NCBI RefSeq assembly: GCF_014836905.1
Contig: NZ_JACSPZ010000007.1
Location: forward strand, 62,001-126,000
DNA: 64,000 bases
Direction of reading: 5' to 3'
Source of the DNA: Solibacillus faecavium
GTDB taxonomy: Bacteria > Bacillota > Bacilli > Bacillales_A > Planococcaceae
A program made the translations under genes and the position numbers. The notes under the pieces were generated by a model that saw nothing but the letters and a program-made list of their open reading frames with translations, made no database searches and had not been told where the DNA came from. Shown piece after piece: positions 16,772 to 24,978 of the stretch (its first letter is position 1; every line of letters starts with the position of its first letter).

Positions 16772-16914
16772 AATCCTTTTAGAATATTATATTGTGCTTA
16801 ATAATTGTCCCGACAACATGAATAATCAGTTCTATCTATAACAATTCTGTGTCAATAAATAACAAAAATTAACATTATATTCAAAAAGTTTATTCGTTGG
16901 GCTCTGTATACTTG

Positions 16915-16943
16915 AAGTAATACTACACACGTAGTAATTACTT
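16915..16943. promoter_or_regulatory. Candidate operator upstream of bdhA
   Basis: The dyad AAGTAATACTAC-ACAC-GTAGTAATTACTT has a perfect 6-4-6 core (TACTAC, GTAGTA). A TATACT that could be a -10 lies just upstream at 16906-16911. The right arm GTAGTAATTAC recurs at 20148-20158. Confidence 0.5.
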
Positions 16944-16960
16944 TTAATGGAGTGATAATC

Positions 16961-18016
16961 ATGAAAGCAGCACGTTGGTATAAAGCAAAGGATATTCGGG
17001 TTGAGCAGATTGAAGAGCCTCAGGTGACAGCAGGGCGTGTCAAAATTCAAGTCGCATGGACAGGTATTTGCGGTAGTGATCTTCATGAATATGTAGCAGG
17101 ACCAATTTTCGTTCCAGTAGATGCACCACACGCAGTAAGTAAAGAAGTGGCACCAATTGTCATGGGCCATGAATTTTCTGGTACAGTTGTAGAAGTGGGG
17201 GAGGGTGTTACAAGCGTAAATATTGGTGATTTAGTTGTAGTTGAACCGATTTTAGCATGTGGCAAATGTGCCGCCTGTTTAAAAGGGAAATATAATGTTT
17301 GTAAACACTTAGGATTCCATGGTTTATCGGGTGGCGGAGGCGGTTTATCCGAATTTACAGTGGTTGATGAGCGCTGGGTACATAAAATGCCAGAAGGATT
17401 ATCTTTAGAGCAGGGTGCTTTAGTAGAGCCGGCAGCAGTCGCATTACACTCGATTCGTATGAGTAAATTAAAAGCAGGCGATAAAGCTGTTGTCTTTGGT
17501 GTAGGTCCAATTGGTTTATTGGTAATTGAGGCATTGAAAGTAGCGGGTGCATCGGAAATTTATGCTGTAGAATTATCGGAAGAGCGCGGAGCGAAAGCGT
17601 TAGAACTAGGTGCAACAGCCGTTATTAATCCTGCTGAAGAAGCTGATGTAGCAGGTAAAATTCAGGAGTTGACAAACGGTGGCGCAGACGTAGCATTCGA
17701 GGTTACAGGTGTACCAATCGTATTGCAACAAGCAATTGATTCCACTTCATTCGAAGGTGAAACAATCATCGTGTCGATTTGGGAAAAAGAAGCATCTATT
17801 CAGCCAAACAACATCGTATTATCAGAACGTAACGTAAAAGGGATTATCGCGTACCGTGATATTTTCCCGGCTGTTATGCACCTGATGACAAAAGGCTACT
17901 TCCCGGCGGACAAATTAGTTACAAAACGAATTACATTGGACGAGGTTGTTACGGAAGGCTTCGAAACATTAGTAAATGATAAAGATCAGATTAAAATCCT
18001 TGTCTCTTCTAAATAG
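16961..18016 (+). CDS. bdhA: (R,R)-butanediol dehydrogenase, zinc-dependent MDR family
   Basis: 351 residues, starting MKAARWYKAKDIRVEQI, with GGAGTG 7 bases upstream. Zinc-ADH motifs are complete: catalytic Cys in GICGSDLHEYV, GHEFSGTVVEVG, and the structural-zinc cysteines in CGKCAACLKGKYNVC. The Rossmann motif is VFGVGPIGLLVIEALK. The insert HEYVAGPIFVP and the overall match fit the 2,3-butanediol/acetoin dehydrogenase branch (BdhA/YdjL). It would interconvert acetoin and butanediol with NAD in overflow metabolism. It is monocistronic, with a palindromic operator candidate in front. The exact polyol substrate is inferred. Confidence 0.85.
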   Translation: MKAARWYKAKDIRVEQIEEPQVTAGRVKIQVAWTGICGSDLHEYVAGPIFVPVDAPHAVSKEVAPIVMGHEFSGTVVEVGEGVTSVNIGDLVVVEPILACGKCAACLKGKYNVCKHLGFHGLSGGGGGLSEFTVVDERWVHKMPEGLSLEQGALVEPAAVALHSIRMSKLKAGDKAVVFGVGPIGLLVIEALKVAGASEIYAVELSEERGAKALELGATAVINPAEEADVAGKIQELTNGGADVAFEVTGVPIVLQQAIDSTSFEGETIIVSIWEKEASIQPNNIVLSERNVKGIIAYRDIFPAVMHLMTKGYFPADKLVTKRITLDEVVTEGFETLVNDKDQIKILVSSK

Positions 18017-18054
18017 AAAAAACGGCTTATCCTACTAGAGGATAAGTCGTTTTT
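18017..18054 (+). terminator. Rho-independent terminator after bdhA
   Basis: AAAAACGGCTTATCC pairs with GGATAAGTCGTTTTT (one G-T pair), and the stem ends in a T run. Confidence 0.85.
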
Positions 18055-18082
18055 CAATACTCTGAATAGCAATTTAACCACA

Positions 18083-18805
18083 TCAGTGTTTTATTGGTGG
18101 GGCTGTATTCCATTCATCTTTTATAGAGACGTGCAGTTCAAGATTACGGTTTATAGAGGCAAAAAATACATCGCTTAGCTCATTAATCCCTTGTTCGGAT
18201 AATTGCTGTATTAACCATGCTTCGTTAAGATTTATCTCTCTTAGAACCTCCGAATAGATAGTTCCTTCTATAATAACTGGAAAGGCCATAGAGGACTTAA
18301 ATGACCCTAAATTCAAATCTTCTCTAGTCACAGTAGTTTTCTCAGGCTTTTTTAATACACTTAAAGATCCACTCGGTTCTATAATAGCAGTTTCAACTTC
18401 ACTAATATCAAATACATCCTTTTCTCTAAGCATTTGAAGAATGTTATCAATTGAGTATCGGATACTCTTAAGGTTATTCGTAATAAATTTCCCATCTTGT
18501 ATCACAACAGTAGGTTCAAGTGTTAAAAGCTTACCAACTTTCCGATTTGAAATTTTCCAGTTTGCCACAACTCTTTGAAATAGTCCAATAAAAATGATTG
18601 CTATAAAAGTTGGTGCGTGTTCAATGTTTGGGTCAGCAATATCAGCTCCTACGACTGCTCCTAGTATAATTACAATCAAAAAATCAAATACGGGTATTTC
18701 CCCAATTGCCCGTTTGCCCATGAATAGGGTAGTAAACAACAGCAAGGGTAAAATAGTTAGTATTCTTGCCAAGACAATAAGAATATCTTTTATAAAGTCA
18801 AGCAT
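18083..18805 (-). CDS. DUF421 family membrane protein (YetF/YdfS-like)
   Basis: 240 residues. Three N-terminal membrane segments (about 5-25, 40-55, 63-80) include the family motif MGKRAIGEIPVFDFLIVIIL. The cytosolic C-terminal domain begins near EPTVVIQDGK and contains LREKDVFDISEVETAIIEPS with the usual LSVLKK strand. This is the DUF421/YetF family, whose B. subtilis members include spore-membrane proteins; the molecular function is not established. GAGGTG lies 5 bases before the ATG. It is monocistronic. Confidence 0.85.
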   Translation of the reverse strand: MLDFIKDILIVLARILTILPLLLFTTLFMGKRAIGEIPVFDFLIVIILGAVVGADIADPNIEHAPTFIAIIFIGLFQRVVANWKISNRKVGKLLTLEPTVVIQDGKFITNNLKSIRYSIDNILQMLREKDVFDISEVETAIIEPSGSLSVLKKPEKTTVTREDLNLGSFKSSMAFPVIIEGTIYSEVLREINLNEAWLIQQLSEQGINELSDVFFASINRNLELHVSIKDEWNTAPPIKH

Positions 18806-19004
18806 GTACGCACCTCAATCTTCCAATATTTACTTGAAAAATAGATTATCTCTATAGACAACGTTTCCATTTCGAGCGTTTAATATTACGACTTTAAATA
18901 TTTTATAAAAATAAGATATGAGGTGTGGTACAAAAGATCATTCCAATCTCAATGTAAAAGTATTACTTTCATTTTTGGATAATTAAAACTTATTAAATAA
19001 ACAA

Positions 19005-19067
19005 TTAAAATAGAAAAACCCGGAATTATAAAAATTCCGGGTTCTGAAAATTCCTCAGCTAGAGGAA
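19005..19067 (-). terminator. Double hairpin terminator after the coiled-coil gene
   Basis: Read on the minus strand, a TTCCTC/GAGGAA stem (19051-19056 and 19062-19067) comes first. An 11-bp perfect stem AACCCGGAATT/AATTCCGGGTT (19017-19027 and 19033-19043) with a T-rich tail follows. Confidence 0.8.
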
Positions 19068-19080
19068 TCGATTTTAATAA

Positions 19081-20100
19081 TTAATCAAATTTACCATTTG
19101 TCACTACATCATCTATCTTAAGATTTAATACATCTTGAATATCTTTTGCTTTTAAATCCTTAGCTTTATTCATAATTTCATTAACTTCGTTACCAAAATT
19201 CTCTACATCTGCATTAGCTTCCTTTACTTCTGCGTTCGCGGCATCCTGAGCATCATTAGCATCTTTTAACTCAGTATTAGCCGTTTCAATTATTCCCTCA
19301 GCTTTAGTAATTTCGCCATTAGCCTTGTTAATTTCTTCATCTCCCTCTTCTTTTAAATCATACACAGTATCTTTAAATTCTGTGACTGTATTATTTAAAT
19401 CTTCTATTAATGCTGCATCTTTTTTAGCTTTAGCTACCGCTGCATCTAATTCAGTTTGAAGCTGGTCTCTTTGTTTAACAGCCTCATTATACTTAGCAGT
19501 TTGTTCTTCAAGTTGAGCTTGCGTGTGATTTAGCTTTTCTGTAGTTTCTTTAAGGTCAGCGTTAGCTTTATCTAATTCTGCTTCCAATTCTGCAATCCGA
19601 GCTTTCAAGTCTTTTATAAATGTAGTAGCTTCATCAAGTTTAAGTTTAGTATCTTCTAACTCTTTTAAAGTAGCTGTATTAGAAGCAAGCAGTTGATTGT
19701 AACTCAACTCTAAAGCTTTGAAGTTATTACCAACTTCTTCTAGACTTTTCACTAGTCCAGATATTTGCTTATCTTTTTTATCAATTGTTGTTTGCAATTC
19801 GGAAATCTTGCCATTAAGCTTTACAACGTCGCCTTTAAGATTGGTAATAGTAACCTTCTGACTAGCTATAAAATTATTAGCTTTTTTAATTTTAGCGTTA
19901 GCATCCTTTTGAAGTTCCTGAACTTTATTGATTAAGGCTTGTTGATTTTGATCGTATTTTACTACTTGATCCGTTTGAATAGAAATTTTGCTTTTAATTG
20001 CATTTAATGTTTCAGAACCATCATACGCAACAACTGTTAATGATGCTGATGTAAGTAAAGTGCCTGCTAAAATTAGTGCTTTCCCTGAAAAATAACCCAT
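19081..20100 (-). CDS. Secreted or membrane-anchored coiled-coil protein
   Basis: 339 residues. Residues 1-25 (KALILAGTLLTSASLTVVAY) are a signal peptide or anchor. Almost all of the rest, about 45-320, is heptad-patterned coiled coil, with Ala/Asn/Glu repeats such as EITKAEGIIETANTELKDAN near the C-terminus. The last 25 residues may form a short globular cap (IQDVLNLKIDDVVTNGKFD). No Cys is present and no catalytic motif is visible. It could be a cell-surface spacer or fibre. The ribosome binding site is only GGGGG at 9 bases. A TATAAT lies on the minus strand near 20162. I do not recognise a named family. Confidence 0.75.
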   Translation of the reverse strand: MGYFSGKALILAGTLLTSASLTVVAYDGSETLNAIKSKISIQTDQVVKYDQNQQALINKVQELQKDANAKIKKANNFIASQKVTITNLKGDVVKLNGKISELQTTIDKKDKQISGLVKSLEEVGNNFKALELSYNQLLASNTATLKELEDTKLKLDEATTFIKDLKARIAELEAELDKANADLKETTEKLNHTQAQLEEQTAKYNEAVKQRDQLQTELDAAVAKAKKDAALIEDLNNTVTEFKDTVYDLKEEGDEEINKANGEITKAEGIIETANTELKDANDAQDAANAEVKEANADVENFGNEVNEIMNKAKDLKAKDIQDVLNLKIDDVVTNGKFD

Positions 20101-20130
20101 TAAATAATTCCCCCAATAATATTATTTGTA

Positions 20131-20158
20131 TACTACAATTCAAATTAGTAGTAATTAC
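20131..20158. promoter_or_regulatory. Motif shared with the bdhA upstream region
   Basis: TACTAC (20131-20136) and GTAGTAATTAC (20148-20158) face each other upstream of the coiled-coil gene. The same 11-base sequence and arm pair occur at 16921-16941. The rest of the gap to 20562 is AT-rich, and I see nothing else in it except the -10-like box at 20499. Confidence 0.35.
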
Positions 20159-20498
20159 CATATTATACTCGTGGGTTATATCTTTTATGCCTAATTTTAG
20201 TGAGAATTTTACTATAGTTAATTCTACTTTTTAATATTTTAAATATAATATGACTAATAGCATATGTATAATTCTTTTGAAATGTTAAATTAACGTCAAT
20301 TAAAATAAATAATTGATGAATGTAAATTTAAAAGACTGAGTTAGGATTGAGATTTAATCGAGAGAACATTGTTAGCAACTATGGTTAAAGATTAAAAGTG
20401 GGAAATATAAAAAAAGGGTAATATATTTACAAAGATTAGGAAAACTTGAAATGAGGCATGGATTATAAATTCCCATTACCAAAGTTACTCATTTATCT

Positions 20499-20507
20499 CA
20501 TATACTA
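20499..20507 (+). promoter_or_regulatory. Sporulation-type -10 box upstream of the SASP gene
   Basis: CATATACTA fits the sigma-K type CATAnnnTA and resembles the forespore sigma-G -10, which would be expected for a SASP gene. No convincing -35 was found. Confidence 0.3.
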
Positions 20508-20562
20508 GCTGAGGATATTATTTTAAAACCTGCTTATATTAATGGAAAAGGGAGGTGCGATA

Positions 20563-20886
20563 ATGACCCAGATACAAAATAAACTGGAACAAATGAAACT
20601 TGAAATAGCAGCCGAGTTTGGAATTGATAACTACGATTTAATCGATAAAGGTGAACTGCCATCTAGAGTGAACGGTAAAATTGGCGGTGAAATGACTAAA
20701 AGACTTATTGAATTAGGAAAAATGCAATTAGTTCAGATGACGCAACGAGAATTAGTACCTATAGAAGTAAAAAGGGAAGATGTTATGAAAAAGCAGCTTA
20801 TGCTTCCTTGGCCAGAGGAGTACCACGGAGATTTACTGCCGATCCCTGGACATTATGATTCCCCAAAGAGTAACTTTTATAATTAA
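20563..20886 (+). CDS. Alpha/beta-type small acid-soluble spore protein with long C-terminal tail
   Basis: The product has 107 residues. Residues 6-60 carry the alpha/beta SASP pattern: LEQMKLEIAAEFGI, the germination-protease-type acidic patch before a hydrophobic residue, then NGKIGGEMTKRLIELGKMQL. Such proteins coat spore DNA and protect it from UV and heat. The ATG is taken 5 bases after GGGAGGTG. The tail of about 45 residues (VPIEVKREDVMKKQLMLPWP onward) is not usual in this family, whose members are mostly 60-75 residues long. The helix signature is diverged, so strong DNA binding is not certain. Confidence 0.8.
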   Translation: MTQIQNKLEQMKLEIAAEFGIDNYDLIDKGELPSRVNGKIGGEMTKRLIELGKMQLVQMTQRELVPIEVKREDVMKKQLMLPWPEEYHGDLLPIPGHYDSPKSNFYN

Positions 20887-20908
20887 TTGGCAAGAAAATT
20901 GGTATATG

Positions 20909-20948
20909 AAAAATGCTTAGATATGAACTAAGCATTTTTCTTTTTTTT
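20909..20948 (+). terminator. Rho-independent terminator after the SASP gene
   Basis: An 11-bp perfect stem (AAAAATGCTTA with TAAGCATTTTT) is followed by CTTTTTTTT. Confidence 0.85.
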
Positions 20949-21026
20949 GACATGGATAAAAAGAGTACATTTACAAATAATATTGTGAGACAGTAAGCAA
21001 AATTTTATTATAAATTGGAGGAAAAT

Positions 21027-21770
21027 ATGGGGAAATTAGATGGTAAAGTAGCGATAATAACAGGAGCAGCACAAGGTATGGGTGCCATGCACGTTCGAAA
21101 ATTTGTGGAGGAAGGTGCAAAAGTAGCAATTACTGACCTTAACTTTGACGGTGCGAAAAAACTAGCGGATGAAGTAGGAGAAAATGTAATCGCTCTTAAA
21201 TTAGATGTGGCAAGTGAAGAAAATTGGATAGAGGTTGTAGCAAAAACTGAAGAAACATTCGGTCCTATAAACGTGTTAGTTAACAATGCGGGAATTGGGA
21301 TTTTCAAAACATTAGAAGAACTAACTGTAAAAGATTTTGAATTAACATTTAAAGTAGATGAGCTTGGCGTATTTTTAGGGATGCAAAAAGTTCTTCCTTC
21401 TATGAAAAAAGCGGGCATCGGTTCTATTATTAATATTTCCTCTGTAGATGGCTTGGTCAGTGCGCCTACAGCTATTGCGTACAGTGCCTCTAAACATGCT
21501 GTAACTGGTATGACGAAGGGTGCGGCTGCAGAGCTTGGGCAATATAACATTCGTGTAAACTCTGTACACCCGGGAATTATTAAAACACCTATGGCAGATC
21601 AACCAGATGTGGAAGAATATCTTAAGCAACTTGAAAAGGATATTCCTTTAAGAAGAAGAGCAGAAGTAGTAGAAGTTTCTAATTTAGTTGTATATCTTGC
21701 ATCTGATGATTCAAGCTATTCGACAGGAAGTCAATTTGTAGTAGATGGCGGTATGATTTCTGATCTATAA
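21027..21770 (+). CDS. Short-chain dehydrogenase/reductase
   Basis: 247 residues with ATG at 21027, five bases after GGAGG. Classical SDR motifs: TGAAQGMGAMH for the cofactor, NNAG, catalytic Ser in IINISSVDGL, and YSASK with Tyr and Lys. The C-terminal GSQFVVDGGM is typical. The sequence resembles the 3-alpha/20-beta-hydroxysteroid dehydrogenase and glucose-1-dehydrogenase-like subgroup; the Asp after the second strand (ITDLNFDG) suggests NAD rather than NADP. The substrate cannot be assigned. It stands alone, with a TTGACA at 20947-20952 as a possible -35. Confidence 0.88.
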   Translation: MGKLDGKVAIITGAAQGMGAMHVRKFVEEGAKVAITDLNFDGAKKLADEVGENVIALKLDVASEENWIEVVAKTEETFGPINVLVNNAGIGIFKTLEELTVKDFELTFKVDELGVFLGMQKVLPSMKKAGIGSIINISSVDGLVSAPTAIAYSASKHAVTGMTKGAAAELGQYNIRVNSVHPGIIKTPMADQPDVEEYLKQLEKDIPLRRRAEVVEVSNLVVYLASDDSSYSTGSQFVVDGGMISDL

Positions 21771-21782
21771 ATAAAATTATTC

Positions 21783-22065
21783 GAGCCTGGGACAAAACGA
21801 AAAACATCCATTTTTTCAAGAAAAAAATGGATGTTTTTCTGCTTCTGCCAGAATTGATTTCCGTTACGGGGACGCTTTCCGGGGGCACGGCCTTACACGA
21901 ACGTCTCAGGCGTCGGTGCTCCTGCGGTTACTCGTCGCAAAATAAATTTCGCTGTTCCCCCAGGAGTCGCCCCTTCACTCCAATCAATTCATATAATATC
22001 AATTTCTTCATAAGAGTATTTCCCTTTTACAAAGAAATTTCTACTTATGTCCCAGCCTCTTTTTT
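21783..22065. repeat. GC-richer dispersed-repeat element with terminal inverted CTGGGACA
   Basis: The element is bounded by CTGGGACA (21787-21794) and TGTCCCAG (22048-22055). Just inside the left edge, a strong hairpin with T run (21800-21838, arms AAAAACATCCATTTTTT) would terminate the SDR transcript. The middle is much richer in G+C than the surroundings and has the pattern GGGCACGGCC ... CAGGAGTCGCCCCTTCACTCCAATCAA. I recall that pattern from dispersed noncoding repeats in Bacillales genomes (from memory, not checked). No gene is seen in it. Confidence 0.6.
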
Positions 22066-22164
22066 TTCTGCTTTTTAAAGGGAGGAGCAATCTTAAGAAT
22101 TTTAATAGTTTTATCTTAAGATTTACAGGCTATGATAAATGAAGGAGTTTTAGGAGGCAAGCTT

Positions 22165-22644
22165 ATGAAAAAAATTTTAAAAGTAGCATTTTGGATTGTA
22201 TTATTATTCTATGCTTATTTATTAATAGAAACGGTATTTTTTGCGCGGGATGCGAGACGAAGCGTTAATTTAGTTCCATTTGATATGATAACAGACGAGG
22301 GCTTTACATTAAATGTATGGGGGAATATTCTTATGTTTATTCCGCTAGGTCTCTATGCTGCAAATTTTTTGAAAAAATTTAATTTCTGGAAAGCAATGTG
22401 GGTAGTTATTGGCGCAAGCTTGGGAATTGAAGTATTCCAATACATTTTTAAGCGCGGAGTAAGTGATATTGATGATTTATTGTTAAATACAATGGGTGGA
22501 TTAATTGGGATTAGTATTTACCTAGTAATAAAAGTAATGTTCAAAACGAAAGAGCGGGTGCATAGTGCCATATCGGTTCTGTCACTTGTAATTGGGATCC
22601 CGGTATTTTTATTAACTGTAATTCTATTTCTTTATAATTACTAG
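22165..22644 (+). CDS. VanZ-like family membrane protein
   Basis: 159 residues, starting MKKILKVAFWIVLLFYAYLL, with AGGAGG 7 bases upstream. Four membrane segments are visible. The family motifs are NLVPFDMI after the first helix, GNILMFIPLGLYAA in the second, SLGIEVFQYIFKRGVSDIDD in the third, and a conserved Gly-rich NTMGGLIGI. VanZ-like proteins are linked to low-level glycopeptide tolerance, but most chromosomal members have no known role. It lies 45 bases before a Bce-type two-component operon, so co-regulation is possible. Confidence 0.85.
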   Translation: MKKILKVAFWIVLLFYAYLLIETVFFARDARRSVNLVPFDMITDEGFTLNVWGNILMFIPLGLYAANFLKKFNFWKAMWVVIGASLGIEVFQYIFKRGVSDIDDLLLNTMGGLIGISIYLVIKVMFKTKERVHSAISVLSLVIGIPVFLLTVILFLYNY

Positions 22645-22689
22645 TATTAAATGTATAGAGTGTAAAATTTCGATAAAGGGAGTGAATCT

Positions 22690-23358
22690 ATGGCAAAGAT
22701 TATTATTATAGAAGACACCGAAACGATAAGAGAAGAACTAAAAAACTTTTTAATTAGGTATGGCTATGAAGTAGTTGCCTTAACGAACTTTGAAAATATC
22801 ATAAATGATACACTAACAGAAGAACCAGAACTTATACTATTGGACATCAATCTGCCTGTGACAGATGGATACTATATATGCAGAGAAATAAGAAAAAAAT
22901 CCGATGTACCAATAATTGTAGTGACAAGCAGGGATTATGAAATGGACGAACTTATGAGTATAAATTTAGGTGCGGATGATTTTATAACAAAGCCATTCAA
23001 TACTCAAATACTCTTGGCAAGAATAGAATCGATATTAAGAAGAGTTCATGGAAGCCACATTCAGGATATTATTACGTATAACGATCTAAAGTTGAACTTA
23101 TTAAATGGATCTGTGACATATAACGAAAATACAGCAGAATTAACGAAAAATGAACTTAAAATACTTTCCTGCTTAATTAAAAGTAAGGGGAAAATTGTTT
23201 CAAGGGATGATTTAATGGATTTTATGTGGAATGCGGATATTTTTGTCGATGATAATAACTTATCTGTTAATGTGACTAGACTAAGGAAGAAGCTTGAAGG
23301 AATAGGGATGCAAGATAATATCGAAACTAGACGCGGATTAGGTTATATTCTGCCATGA
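22690..23358 (+). CDS. OmpR-family response regulator (Bce-type)
   Basis: 222 residues. The receiver domain has acidic residues EDTE near the start, the phosphoacceptor Asp in LILLDINLPVTDGYY, and Lys in FITKPFN. The winged-helix output domain at about 130-220 includes ELTKNELKILSCLIKS and VNVTRLRKKLE. The stop overlaps the kinase start as ATGA. Such regulators pair with short intramembrane-sensing kinases and control ABC transporters against cell-wall-active peptides. Confidence 0.9.
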   Translation: MAKIIIIEDTETIREELKNFLIRYGYEVVALTNFENIINDTLTEEPELILLDINLPVTDGYYICREIRKKSDVPIIVVTSRDYEMDELMSINLGADDFITKPFNTQILLARIESILRRVHGSHIQDIITYNDLKLNLLNGSVTYNENTAELTKNELKILSCLIKSKGKIVSRDDLMDFMWNADIFVDDNNLSVNVTRLRKKLEGIGMQDNIETRRGLGYILP

Positions 23359-24368
23359 AATTTAAAGAATATTTAAAAGAGAGAACGCTGTTTTTGGTGC
23401 TGAATTTTATACTATTCACCATAATAGGTGGGATTATGCTACTGATTAACAGTAGCTGGAACCTCATATTATTGACTTTCTGTATTTGGTTTTTCCCTAT
23501 ACTTTCCTATATAATTTTAGAATTTATTAAACAGAAAATGTTATATAACGAGTTAACCGGCATTATAGACACCTTGGATAAAAAATATTTGTTGTCCGAG
23601 ATTATGACCGAACCAGAAAACATTGAAGGTAAACTTCTATATGATATATTGCGTCTGGCAAATAAGGATATGCATGAGCATGTAAAGAAGTACAGAGACC
23701 GGGAAAATGAGTATAGAGAATATATAGAAACATGGGTACATGAGATAAAAACTCCGATTGCATCAACTCGCTTAATAATAGAAAACAATCCAAGTGACAC
23801 TACCCGAAATATTCATGATGAAATAAAAAAGGTTGAAGAATACATTGAACAGGTTCTATATTATTCAAGAAGCAATAATGTCAGTAAGGATTATATAATT
23901 AAAGAGGTGTCTTTACCTGATCTTGTCAAAAGGGTAATAAAGAGAAATTCGAGAGATTTTATTAGCAAAGGAATCGCCCTCGATATTAATGCGGTAGATG
24001 GTGTGATATACAGTGACGCCAAATGGCTGGAATTCATAGTGAACCAACTGGTTGGAAATGCAACTAAATATATTGCGCGACGGGATGGGAAAGTAACAAT
24101 CAGTACAATTAAAAATGAAAATAACATTATACTTACTATAGAGGATAATGGTATTGGTATTATAGATAAGGATTTAAATAGAGTTTTCGAAAAAGGGTTT
24201 ACAGGAGAGAATGGCCGAAAGTATGGACAGTCTACTGGGATTGGCCTTTACTTATGCAAAAAACTTTCAGAGCAGCTTGGTTTAGGACTTACCTTAACTT
24301 CTAAAGCAGGTGAAGGAACAAAGGTTAGCATTGTCTTTCCGATTGGAAGTGTAAATTTACTGAATTGA
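23355..24368 (+). CDS. Intramembrane-sensing histidine kinase (BceS/GraS-type)
   Basis: 337 residues. Two closely spaced N-terminal membrane helices (about 12-32 and 36-56) leave almost no extracellular loop, as in BceS, GraS and YxdK. The H box is YIETWVHEIKTPIASTRLII with the phosphorylated His. The ATPase domain has NQLVGNATKYI (N box), IEDNGIGI, FEKGFTGENGR and GIGLYLCKKL. The kinase does not sense peptides itself; partner transporters of the BceAB type do. The cognate transporter is probably the ABC pair at 24979-27763. Confidence 0.9.
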   Translation: MKFKEYLKERTLFLVLNFILFTIIGGIMLLINSSWNLILLTFCIWFFPILSYIILEFIKQKMLYNELTGIIDTLDKKYLLSEIMTEPENIEGKLLYDILRLANKDMHEHVKKYRDRENEYREYIETWVHEIKTPIASTRLIIENNPSDTTRNIHDEIKKVEEYIEQVLYYSRSNNVSKDYIIKEVSLPDLVKRVIKRNSRDFISKGIALDINAVDGVIYSDAKWLEFIVNQLVGNATKYIARRDGKVTISTIKNENNIILTIEDNGIGIIDKDLNRVFEKGFTGENGRKYGQSTGIGLYLCKKLSEQLGLGLTLTSKAGEGTKVSIVFPIGSVNLLN

Positions 24369-24374
24369 ATCATT

Positions 24375-24418
24375 AAAAAAACGGATGCCTGACTAATAAG
24401 TCGGACATCCGTTTTTTT
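24375..24418 (+). terminator. Terminator separating the two-component genes from the transporter genes
   Basis: AAAAAACGGATG pairs with CATCCGTTTTTT, extended by partial pairing inside the loop. A T run follows. Confidence 0.85.
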
Positions 24419-24523
24419 ATTTCCAATCTTGCAAAAATGTAACTTTATTAAAAGATAAACCGATATGTAGCGCTAAGTAACCTTGTTATGATAATGACAA
24501 GAAGTGAACAGGAGGAAATTAAA

Positions 24524-24943
24524 ATGAATAAATTGGTTATTGCAGTAATAGCAATCGTTGCTGTTTTATTGATAGGGACTTATAACGGGTATAATTACTA
24601 TAATGGTCCAAAAATTGTAGATGGTGTTACTTCAGGAAGTGTCGATGGAAAAGGTAATCCAATAGATTTTACAAACAAATTTTCACATGGAGATACAGTA
24701 TATTTCTCTGCAGAAGTTAACCGATTTTGGATAAAAGAAGCAAAGGTCATATGGTATAAAGATCAAGTCAAAACATCAAATAGATTGCATGTTGAAGAAA
24801 ATATAGTTTTAAATGATGCAGGGTATTTTACTGCTAAGCTAACGATTCCCGATAATGCCAAAGAAGGCCGTTACATGGTAACGATATTTGTAAAGGGTAG
24901 CCCAATTAGCGAAACTACCGCTGAATTTTACGTGAAAAAATAG
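24524..24943 (+). CDS. Membrane-anchored protein with Ig-like extracellular domain, unknown
   Basis: 139 residues, starting MNKLVIAVIAIVAVLLIGTY, with AGGAGG 8 bases upstream. One N-terminal membrane anchor is followed by a beta-rich domain (FSHGDTVYFSAEVNRFWIKE; GRYMVTIFVKGSPISETTAEF) that looks like an immunoglobulin-type sandwich. There is no Cys, so it is not a lipoprotein. It is 35 bases upstream of the ABC ATPase on the same strand and probably in that operon. An accessory extracytoplasmic part of the transporter is a reasonable guess. Confidence 0.65.
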   Translation: MNKLVIAVIAIVAVLLIGTYNGYNYYNGPKIVDGVTSGSVDGKGNPIDFTNKFSHGDTVYFSAEVNRFWIKEAKVIWYKDQVKTSNRLHVEENIVLNDAGYFTAKLTIPDNAKEGRYMVTIFVKGSPISETTAEFYVKK

Positions 24944-24978
24944 AGTGCTTTATGAATCAGGAGTGTGGAGGGAAAGCA

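Noticed and set aside
21008-21550. 180-codon minus-strand frame
   Set aside because: Antisense shadow of the SDR gene, which has all catalytic motifs and a ribosome binding site.
22132-22164. Longer N-terminus for the VanZ-like protein
   Set aside because: AGGAGG lies inside the extension and fits the downstream ATG at 22165; the hydrophobic first helix starts there.
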